Source: Streptomyces katrae
GTDB taxonomy: Bacteria > Actinomycetota > Actinomycetes > Streptomycetales > Streptomycetaceae
NCBI RefSeq assembly: GCF_000966975.1
Contig: NZ_JZWV01000731.1
Location: forward strand, 1 to 5,183
DNA: 5,183 nucleotides
Reading direction: 5' to 3'
The notes below the pieces were generated by a model that was not told the origin of the DNA, did no database searches, and saw only the letters and a list, made by a program, of their open reading frames with translations. Positions 1 through 5,183 of this stretch are shown piece by piece (position 1 is the first letter of the stretch; every line of letters starts with the position of its first letter). Both the position numbers and the translations under genes were made by a program.

Positions 1-1
1 G

Positions 2-1036
2 TGCCTGACCGAGGCGGTGGCGGCACACGACCGGGCCGCGCTGCCCCGGCTGCTGGCCGGGGCCGGCGCGCTGTGGGACGTACTGGACCAGCTGACGGAC
101 GCCGCGTCGGAGGCGTACCACCGGGCGGGGGCCGAGCGCGGGGAGCGGGAACGGGAGCGCCGCGCGGCCCTGCTGGACACCCTGCTCGACGGTCCCGGGG
201 CGGCCGCGCCGGATCCGGAAGGGTCCGCCGCCTCGGCGGCCGCACGGCTGGGGCTGCGCGAGCGGGGCCGGTTCGCGGTGGTGGTGCTGGCTCCGGTGCG
301 CCCGGGCGCCACCGGAACGGGCGCCACCGGAGCGGGCGTCACCGGGCTCCGGCTCCCGGGTGACACCGGCGGCGGCCCCGGCCCGGGCGGGGACGGCCGA
401 GTGCCCGGCGCCCCGCGGGTGCTGTGGCGGGTCCGGGCCGACGGGGAGACCGGCCTGGCCGAGCTGGGCCACCACCCGCTGGAGTCCCTGCGCACCCTGC
501 TCGCCCCGCTCCCCGTGCGCGCCGGGATCAGCCCGGTGGTCGGGACCCCGGCCGAGCTGGCCGGGGCCCGCCGGCTGGCGGAGCTCGCGCTGCGGACCGC
601 GCCGCCCTCGGCCGGGGCCGGCGCCGCCCTGCTGGACGAGCGGCTCCCGGCGGCGCTGGTGGCGGGCGACCCGGAACTCGCGGCCCGACTGCGGGAGGTG
701 GTGCTGGGTCCGGTGCTGGCGCTGCCCGGGCAGGAGGCGCGGGTGCTGCTGGCCACGCTGGGCACCTGGCTGTCCTGCCAGGGATCGACCACGTACGCCG
801 CCCAGCGGCTCTACTGCCACCGCAACACCGTCTCCAACCGGCTGCGCCGCCTGGAGCAGCTCACCGGGCGCACCCTGTCGGACCCGGCCCACGTGGTGGA
901 ACTGGCCCTGGCCCACGCGGCGGTGGACCGCGCGGCGCAGGCGCCCCGCCCTACGGCCGGGCCGCCTCCCGGGGCTGCGGATGACGGGCCGACTCCAGCA
1001 GGTACGGCACGTCGATCACCGCGATCCCCGGGGTGA
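2..1036 (+). CDS. PucR/CdaR-family transcriptional regulator, C-terminal part (5' end outside window)
   Basis: This is a DNA-binding regulator; its ligand and target genes cannot be told from the sequence. The reading frame is open from base 2, so the GTG at 17 is unlikely to be the true start and the N-terminal sensor region is missing. In order, one sees a charged Glu/Arg-rich helix (about 130-160) leading into ALLDTLLDG, the linker motif usual in PucR proteins; then a GGDEF-like CdaR domain (about 243-600, with strands such as RFAVVVLAPV and PVRAGISPVVG) interrupted by a Gly/Thr/Pro-rich insertion with a 15-base tandem repeat; then the PucR-type helix-turn-helix (about 734-925) with the family signature YCHRNTVSNRLRRLEQLTG. 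After it comes a Pro/Ala/Gly-rich tail of some 36 residues without domain character, most of which overlaps the transporter gene on the other strand. The family assignment is firm; the role is not. In Bacillus, PucR controls purine catabolism, and CdaR controls sugar-diacid use in Escherichia coli. Confidence 0.9.
   Translation, partial: CLTEAVAAHDRAALPRLLAGAGALWDVLDQLTDAASEAYHRAGAERGERERERRAALLDTLLDGPGAAAPDPEGSAASAAARLGLRERGRFAVVVLAPVRPGATGTGATGAGVTGLRLPGDTGGGPGPGGDGRVPGAPRVLWRVRADGETGLAELGHHPLESLRTLLAPLPVRAGISPVVGTPAELAGARRLAELALRTAPPSAGAGAALLDERLPAALVAGDPELAARLREVVLGPVLALPGQEARVLLATLGTWLSCQGSTTYAAQRLYCHRNTVSNRLRRLEQLTGRTLSDPAHVVELALAHAAVDRAAQAPRPTAGPPPGAADDGPTPAGTARRSPRSPG
304..348 (+). 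repeat. 15-base in-frame tandem repeat, three copies
   Basis: Three consecutive 15-base units starting at 304, 319 and 334 share the core GGGCGNCACCGG. The first two differ at one base; the third diverges a little more. Because 15 is a multiple of three, the array encodes the pentapeptides GATGT, GATGA and GVTGL inside the CdaR-like domain of the regulator, followed by a Gly/Pro-rich stretch. It looks like a coding minisatellite placed in a surface loop, where gain or loss of a unit would keep the frame. Confidence 0.85.
951..1036. other. Tail-to-tail overlap of two coding regions
   Basis: The transporter stop codon (TAG on the - strand) is at 951-953, while the regulator on the + strand reads on to its TGA at 1034-1036. 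The 86 shared bases encode the low-complexity tail of the regulator on one strand and the last 27 or so residues of the transporter, including the conserved IAVIDVPYLLESA, on the other. The conserved meaning is therefore on the transporter side, and the regulator tail looks like an extension into its neighbour. No intergenic terminator can exist between the two genes, so their transcripts must overlap. Confidence 0.85.
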
Positions 1037-2912
1037 AGAGCAGTTTCGCCTTGAGCCGCAGCGCGTTCTGGTTGTGCAGCGGCTGCTCCCACCAGTGCCC
1101 GACGACGTACTCGGGGATGACCACCGAGAGCACGTCGGTGCCCTCGGCGGCCGCGGCCTCCTCGACGTAGGACACCACCGGGCCGACCACCTCGCGGTAG
1201 GGCGAGTGCAGGACCTTCAGCGGGATGCCCGGGTCGACATCCGCCCAGGCCTCCCGCAGCTGCCGCGCCTCCTGCTCGTCGGCGGCCACGGAGAGCGCGC
1301 TGAGGGTGTCCGCCCGCAGCCCCTGGGCGTAGCCGAGGGCCTTGAGGGTCGGCGCGTGGACGTTGGCGACGAGGACGACCACGTGGTGGCGGGCCGGTTT
1401 GCGCGGCCGCTCGCCGGGGGCGACGGCGACCTGGCCGGCCACCCGGTCGTAGTGCCGGCGGACCCCCTTCATGCCGAGGAAGAGGGCGGGCATGGCGATG
1501 ACGACCAGCCAGGCCCCGTGCGTGAACTTGGTGATCAGGACGATGACCAGGACCACGGCGGTCATGACCGCGCCGACGGCGTTGATGGCGAGCCGGCGGT
1601 GGATGTGGACCCGTCCGGCGCGCGGGGTCGCGGGTGAGGCGAGTTCGCGCCGCCAGTGCCGGACCATGCCCGCCTGGGAGAGGGTGAAGGAGACGAAGAC
1701 GCCGATGATGTAGAGCTGGATGAGGCGGGTCAGCTGGGCGTCGAAGGCGACGATGAGGGCGATGGCCGCGCAGGCGAGCAGGACGACCCCGTTGGAGTAC
1801 ACCAGCCGGTCGCCCCGGTTGTAGAGCTGGCGCGGCGCGTAGTGGTCCTTGGCGAGGATCGAGGCGAGCATCGGGAAGCCGTTGAAGGCGGTATTCGCGG
1901 CCAGGACGAGGACGCCCGCGGTGGCGGCCTGGAGCAGGTAGAAGAGGAAGTCCAGGTCCCCGAAGGTGGCCCGGCCGATCTGGGCGAGGGCCGTGGACAT
2001 CGGGGTGCCCGGGGGCAGGCCGAGTTCGGTGGGGTCGGCGGCGACGTGCACCTGGTAGGCCATGGCGAGGGCGGTGATGCCCGCGAACATGGTCGCGGAG
2101 AGGGCGCCCATGGCGGCGAGGGTGGTCGCCGCGTTCTTCGCCTTGGGCTTCCGGAAGGCGGGCACGCCGTTGCTGATGGCCTCGACGCCGGTGAGGGCGG
2201 TGCAGCCGGAGGCGAAGGCGCGCAGGGCGAGGAGGACGACTGCGATGCCGGTGTAGGTGCCGGCGGCTTCGATCGGCAGGTGGGCGGACTCGGCCCGGAT
2301 GGTGGCGCCGGTGGCGAGGCGGACGGCGGCGACCGCGAACATGACGTAGATGATGAGGACGAACCCGTAGGTGGGGACGGCGAAGACGCGCCCCGACTCC
2401 CGTACCCCGCGCAGGTTCATCAGGGTCAGCAGCACCACGAAGGCGACGGACATGGCGACCTGGTGGTCGCTGAGGGAGGGGATCGCCGAGGTGATGGCGG
2501 CGACCCCGGAGACCACGGACACGGCGACGGTCATCACGTAGTCGACGAGCAGGGCGCTGGCGGCGGTCAGGGCCGCGGTGGGGCCGAGGTTCTCGGAGCT
2601 GACGACGTACGCGCCCCCGCCGCCGGGGTAGGCGTGGCAGGTCTGCCGGTAGGAGGCGACGACGACCACCAGTAGGAAGACGATGGCGGCGGCCGCGTAC
2701 CACGTGAGGTGGAGCAGGGCGACTCCGCCGAGGGCGAGGATCAGCAGGATCTCCTCGGTGGCGTAGGCCACGGAGGAGAGCGGGTCGCTGCAGAAGATGG
2801 GCAGCGCGAGCCGCTTGGGCAGCAGGGTCTCGCCCAGGCGCGCGGTGTCCAGGGGCTCACCGACCAGCAGCCGTTTCGCATTGATTCGCCTCATTCCGCG
2901 ATGGATATCCAT
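951..2912 (-). CDS. KimA-type potassium transporter, APC superfamily permease with cytoplasmic C-terminal domain
   Basis: The 653-residue product is a membrane permease with about twelve hydrophobic segments (residues ~34-483) and a soluble C-terminal domain (~508-640), the layout of Bacillus subtilis KimA (YdaO), a proton-coupled high-affinity K+ importer inhibited by c-di-AMP. The KimA ion-site positions that I recall (D36, Y43, D117, T121, S125) all match here with a constant shift of seven: D43 and Y50 in SDPLSSVAY, and D124, T128, S132 in LLVDYVMTVAVSV. T241/E244 in TGVEAISNG also fit. The C-terminal motif HWWEQPLHNQNALRLKAKLL is typical of KimA. ATG at 2912 is the most upstream start (an in-frame stop lies 15 bases before it); ATG at 2894 (Met7) is an alternative giving a family-like length before the first helix. 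Neither has a good ribosome binding site. The gene ends inside the regulator gene on the other strand. K+ transport is inferred from family; amino-acid transport is less likely. Confidence 0.88.
   Translation of the reverse strand: MDIHRGMRRINAKRLLVGEPLDTARLGETLLPKRLALPIFCSDPLSSVAYATEEILLILALGGVALLHLTWYAAAAIVFLLVVVVASYRQTCHAYPGGGGAYVVSSENLGPTAALTAASALLVDYVMTVAVSVVSGVAAITSAIPSLSDHQVAMSVAFVVLLTLMNLRGVRESGRVFAVPTYGFVLIIYVMFAVAAVRLATGATIRAESAHLPIEAAGTYTGIAVVLLALRAFASGCTALTGVEAISNGVPAFRKPKAKNAATTLAAMGALSATMFAGITALAMAYQVHVAADPTELGLPPGTPMSTALAQIGRATFGDLDFLFYLLQAATAGVLVLAANTAFNGFPMLASILAKDHYAPRQLYNRGDRLVYSNGVVLLACAAIALIVAFDAQLTRLIQLYIIGVFVSFTLSQAGMVRHWRRELASPATPRAGRVHIHRRLAINAVGAVMTAVVLVIVLITKFTHGAWLVVIAMPALFLGMKGVRRHYDRVAGQVAVAPGERPRKPARHHVVVLVANVHAPTLKALGYAQGLRADTLSALSVAADEQEARQLREAWADVDPGIPLKVLHSPYREVVGPVVSYVEEAAAAEGTDVLSVVIPEYVVGHWWEQPLHNQNALRLKAKLLFTPGIAVIDVPYLLESARHPQPREAARP
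2901..2912. repeat. 12-base perfect palindrome covering the transporter start codon
   Basis: ATGGATATCCAT reads the same on both strands and contains the first four codons of the transporter, beginning with its ATG. It may be an operator half-site pair or a weak structure at the translation start, but perfect 12-base palindromes are expected about once by chance in a window of this size. Only its position makes it notable. Confidence 0.35.
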
Positions 2913-2947
2913 GTACGGCGAATTTCAGACGTTCAGGGATCTCAGTG

Positions 2948-2984
2948 CGCCGGGTCGGCGTCGCCCGTACGGCCCAGTGGCGAC
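2948..2984 (-). terminator. Possible weak terminator: two adjacent G+C-rich hairpins after the hydroxylase unit
   Basis: In the 95-base spacer downstream of the [2Fe-2S] subunit gene there are two inverted repeats that share one base. One has a 5-base stem (CGCCG/CGGCG) with a 3-base loop at 2948-2960. The other has a 6-base stem (GTCGCC/GGCGAC) with a 13-base loop at 2960-2984. Neither is followed by a run of T on the - strand, so this is at best a U-less terminator or an attenuating structure of the kind found in actinobacteria. If it does not stop transcription, the transporter would be read through from the hydroxylase genes. I see no convincing -35/-10 promoter in the spacer. Confidence 0.25.
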
Positions 2985-3007
2985 CTTGAACGGGTGCTGC
3001 GAGGCCG

Positions 3008-3463
3008 TCACATCCTGGCGGCCGCGCTGCGGATGGCCTCGCGGATGCGGAAGTAGGTCCCGCAGCGGCAGATGTTGGCGATGGCGTCGATGTCCTCGTC
3101 GGTGGGCTCGCTCGTCCGCTTCAGCAGGGCCACGGCGGCCATGATCTGCCCGGGCTGGCAGTAGCCGCACTGGGCGACGTCCTGTTCGAGCCAGGCCTCC
3201 TGGACGGGGTGGAGCCGGTCGCCGTCCGCGAGCCCCTCGATGGTGGTGACCGCCTTGCCCGCGCAGGCGGAGACCGGCACCACGCAGGGGCGGACGTCCA
3301 CCCCGTCGAGGTGGCTGGTGCAGGCCTTGCAGACGTCCACCCCGCAGCCGTACTTGGGGCCGGTGATCCCGAGCAGGTCGCGGAGCACCCAGAGCAGGGG
3401 GAGGTTGTCGGGCGCGTCGACGGTGACGCTCCGCCCGTTGACGGTGAAGGTGTGCGAGGGCAC
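3008..3463 (-). CDS. [2Fe-2S] small subunit of a molybdenum hydroxylase (IorA/aldehyde dehydrogenase type)
   Basis: This 151-residue subunit carries electrons away from the molybdenum centre of its partner. The N-terminal half is a plant-type ferredoxin fold with cluster ligands C40, C45, C48 and C60 ([13 protein letters not shown]...RPC). The C-terminal helical domain holds the second cluster with C99, C102, C132 and C134 ([10 protein letters not shown] and [15 protein letters not shown]). All eight cysteines are present, and the length is normal for the two-subunit class. The frame is open far upstream, but the GTG at 3463 is chosen because a GGAG ribosome binding site lies nine bases before it and the protein then opens with the usual [13 protein letters not shown]. 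It starts 17 bases after the stop of the large-subunit gene, so the pair is one transcription unit and probably translationally coupled. The physiological electron acceptor and substrate are unknown. Confidence 0.94.
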   Translation of the reverse strand: MPSHTFTVNGRSVTVDAPDNLPLLWVLRDLLGITGPKYGCGVDVCKACTSHLDGVDVRPCVVPVSACAGKAVTTIEGLADGDRLHPVQEAWLEQDVAQCGYCQPGQIMAAVALLKRTSEPTDEDIDAIANICRCGTYFRIREAIRSAAARM

Positions 3464-3472
3464 GGCGGCGTA

Positions 3473-3476
3473 CTCC
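3473..3476 (-). promoter_or_regulatory. Ribosome binding site of the [2Fe-2S] subunit gene
   Basis: GGAG (within CTGGAGTA on the - strand) sits nine bases before the GTG at 3463 and just after the stop codon of the large-subunit gene. It decides the start of the small subunit, since the reading frame itself stays open for almost a kilobase further upstream. Confidence 0.75.
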
Positions 3477-3480
3477 AGGG

Positions 3481-5183
3481 TCAGCGCGGGTAGGGGGTGA
3501 AGTCGACGTCGAAGTCGAGGGGGAAGCTGCGCGGTTTGGAACCGGTGGCCCGGGCCCAGGCGTTGGCGATCGCCCCGACGGCGGCGGGTACGCCGAGCTC
3601 GCCCGCGCCGCCCGGCTCGGTGCCGGTGGCCGGGAGCACGAAGACCCGTACGTCCTGCGGGGTGTCGCGCTGCCTCGCCCAGTGGAACTGGCTGTAACTG
3701 CCCTCCAGCGGCAGCCCCTTGTCCAGGTGCAGCCCGGCGCGCAGGGTGGTGGAGATCGCGTCGGTGAGGCCGCCGATCATCTGGGCCTCCAGCCCGCGCG
3801 GGTTGACGGGCAGGCCCACGTCGACGGCGATGACGGCCCGGGTGACGCGGACGTGCTGCGGGTCGCGGGTGTCGATCTCCACCAGGCAGGCCGTGCGCGA
3901 CTTGTACTCCTCGTGGAAGGCGATGCCCTGGGCGCAGCCGGCCGGCAGGGCGCGGCCCCACTGCCCCTCGGTGGCGGCCTTGTCGAGGACGGCGCGCTGG
4001 GCGTCGGTCTTGAGGAAGGTGCGCCGGAAGCGGTACGGGTCCTTGCCGGTGGCGGCGGCCAGCTCGTCGACCATGATCTCTTCGGCGCCCCGGGTGTTGG
4101 CCGAGTAGACCGAGCGCCAGGAGCCGGTGGGGATGCCGGTCGGCACCTCGGTCAGCGCCTGGGTGGTGAGGCCGAAGTGGTACGGGGACTTCACCGTGGT
4201 GAGGAACAGGGTCTGGGCGAGGGTGGCGTTGCCGATGCCGGAGGGCAGGCTCGCGGCGGTGGCGGTGATGATCTCGCCGAGGCCGTGCCGGAAGTCGGTC
4301 TCGGCGGCGGCGACCCGGTGCTCGAAGCTGAGCACCTCGCCGAGCAGGTGGGTGGCCCTGATCCGGTGGTGGGTGGCGGGGCGCATCCGGCCGTGCCGGG
4401 TGTCGTCCACCCGGGTCCACATCAGCTTGACCGGGCGGCGGCAGGCCTTGGAGACGCGGGCGGCCTCCAGGGCGGCGTCGAAGAACAGGCGCCGGCCGAA
4501 GGAGCCGCCGGCCTGGACCACGTGCACCTTCACCTTGTCCAGCGGCAGTCCGAGGTCGGCGGCGATGGTCTCGCGGGCGACGATGGGGGACTTGAGGCCG
4601 GACCAGATCTCGGCCCGGTCGTCACGGACGTCGGCGACGGCCGAGTTGGTCTCCATCGGGGCGTGGCTGACGAAGGCGAAGTCGAACTCGGCGTCCACGT
4701 ACGGGGTGAGCAGCGGCGGCACCAGCGGCGGCGGGGTGGCGGCGCGGAGTTTGGCGCGGACCTGCTCGTCGGAGAGCTGGTCGGCGGGGCCGGGGCCCCA
4801 CTCGACCTGGAGGGCGGCCTTGGCGTCGAGGGCCTGCCCGAACGTTTCCGCGACGACGGCGACCCCGGTGGGGACCGTCACCACGTGCAGGACCCCCGGC
4901 ATGGCCTGCACGGCCGCGCGGTTGGCGACGGAGCGGACGGTGCCGCCGAGGCTGGGCGGGCGGCGCAGCACGCAGGGCTTGGCGCCCGGCACGTCGAGGT
5001 CGAGGGTGTAGCGCTGGGCGCCGGTGACCATGGCGCGGGCGTCGACGCGGCTGGTCGGGGTGCCCACGAGGGAGTGCCGGGAGGCGGGCTTCGGCGTGGC
5101 GCCGAGGACGACGAGGCCGGGCGCGGCGGCGGCCGCGGCGAGGCCGCCGTAGCCGGCGGTGCGGCCGTCGGGGGCCCGTACGG
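3481..5183 (-). CDS. Molybdopterin-binding large subunit of an IorB-type molybdenum hydroxylase (N-terminus outside window)
   Basis: This is the catalytic subunit that hydroxylates an aldehyde or N-heterocyclic substrate with water-derived oxygen at a Mo-pterin centre. The frame runs unbroken to the right edge, giving 566 visible residues. The GTG at 5065-5067 is internal: the residues before it ([15 protein letters not shown] ... [20 protein letters not shown]) are those expected before and across the second family domain, so roughly 150-200 N-terminal residues are missing. Visible family motifs in order are HAPMET (4648-4665), the pterin-binding GGSFGRR (4489-4509), WTRVDD with the following [10 protein letters not shown], the SWRSV segment (4108-4122) with [16 protein letters not shown], and near the C-terminus [18 protein letters not shown], whose Glu (codon 3598-3600) is the expected catalytic base. 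It is the first gene of the pair with the [2Fe-2S] subunit. Many IorB-type proteins carry a twin-arginine export signal at the N-terminus, but that part is not in view. Substrate cannot be predicted. Confidence 0.92.
   Translation of the reverse strand, partial: VRAPDGRTAGYGGLAAAAAAPGLVVLGATPKPASRHSLVGTPTSRVDARAMVTGAQRYTLDLDVPGAKPCVLRRPPSLGGTVRSVANRAAVQAMPGVLHVVTVPTGVAVVAETFGQALDAKAALQVEWGPGPADQLSDEQVRAKLRAATPPPLVPPLLTPYVDAEFDFAFVSHAPMETNSAVADVRDDRAEIWSGLKSPIVARETIAADLGLPLDKVKVHVVQAGGSFGRRLFFDAALEAARVSKACRRPVKLMWTRVDDTRHGRMRPATHHRIRATHLLGEVLSFEHRVAAAETDFRHGLGEIITATAASLPSGIGNATLAQTLFLTTVKSPYHFGLTTQALTEVPTGIPTGSWRSVYSANTRGAEEIMVDELAAATGKDPYRFRRTFLKTDAQRAVLDKAATEGQWGRALPAGCAQGIAFHEEYKSRTACLVEIDTRDPQHVRVTRAVIAVDVGLPVNPRGLEAQMIGGLTDAISTTLRAGLHLDKGLPLEGSYSQFHWARQRDTPQDVRVFVLPATGTEPGGAGELGVPAAVGAIANAWARATGSKPRSFPLDFDVDFTPYPR

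Noticed and set aside
360..1637. 425-codon + strand frame across the regulator and transporter 3' ends
   Set aside because: It is Arg/Pro/Trp/Cys-rich, out of frame with the regulator's helix-turn-helix, and has no recognisable domain.
1656..2675. 339-codon + strand frame rich in Asp, Gly and Glu opposite the transporter
   Set aside because: The composition is that of the antisense of hydrophobic GC-rich codons, with no motif and no ribosome binding site.
811..2703. 630-codon open frame on the - strand in another frame of the transporter gene
   Set aside because: The product is Arg/Pro/His-rich without domain character, while the overlapping frame encodes a clear membrane transporter. It is a shadow caused by high G+C content.
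2913..3007. c-di-AMP (ydaO) riboswitch before the KimA-type gene
   Set aside because: The spacer is only 95 bases and I cannot recognise the long pseudo-symmetric fold or its conserved blocks.
3464..4420. Long N-terminal extension of the [2Fe-2S] subunit reading frame
   Set aside because: The frame is open by chance inside the large-subunit gene. The extension is Arg/Pro/His-rich, and the GTG at 3463 has a proper ribosome binding site and a family-like N-terminus.
4127..5011. 294-codon + strand frame opposite the molybdopterin-binding subunit
   Set aside because: It is Ser/Arg/Ala-rich with no motif, and the opposite strand carries a well-conserved enzyme.
5065..5067. GTG as the start of the large-subunit gene
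   Set aside because: In-frame sequence upstream to the window edge matches the family, and a start here would remove the N-terminal third of domain organisation seen in IorB-type proteins.
1..5183. Mobile element, CRISPR array, phage-defence or other accessory system
   Set aside because: There are no transposase, integrase, terminal repeats or spaced direct repeats, and all four genes belong to known families with uniform G+C-rich codon use.

Overview
The window is very G+C-rich DNA with strong third-position G/C bias and long open frames on both strands. This is typical of Streptomyces or a close actinobacterial relative; the genus is inferred from composition and protein style only. Four genes fill almost all of it: two are cut by the window edges and two are complete. 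No RNA gene, insertion sequence, integrase, CRISPR array or attachment site is visible.

Layout. From base 1 to 1036 on the + strand is the C-terminal part of a PucR/CdaR-type transcription regulator, whose N-terminal sensor region lies before the window. It meets, tail to tail and with an 86-base overlap, a complete gene on the - strand (951-2912) for a KimA-type potassium transporter of the APC superfamily, with a cytoplasmic C-terminal domain. A 95-base spacer (2913-3007) holds two small G+C-rich inverted repeats and, just beyond its edge, a 12-base palindrome over the transporter start codon. Upstream of this, also on the - strand, is a two-gene unit for a molybdenum hydroxylase of the isoquinoline 1-oxidoreductase/aldehyde dehydrogenase type. 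The large molybdopterin-binding subunit (3481 to the right edge, 5'-truncated by the window) comes first. The small [2Fe-2S] subunit (3008-3463) follows 17 bases later behind a clear ribosome binding site.

How the genes may work together. The two hydroxylase subunits almost certainly form one enzyme: substrate is hydroxylated at the Mo centre of the large subunit and electrons leave through the two [2Fe-2S] clusters of the small one. No FAD subunit is visible, which fits the two-subunit IorAB-like class that passes electrons to a cytochrome or another carrier. The transporter is a separate function (K+ uptake) that may or may not be read through from the hydroxylase unit. PucR-family regulators control purine catabolism genes, including a molybdenum hydroxylase (xanthine dehydrogenase), in Bacillus, so a link between the regulator and the hydroxylase is conceivable. 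It is unproven here because the transporter gene lies between them and the regulator is on the other strand.

I found no evidence for an undescribed biological system. The points most worth a second look are the convergent overlap, an in-frame 15-base tandem repeat inside the regulator, and the transporter's unusual start region.
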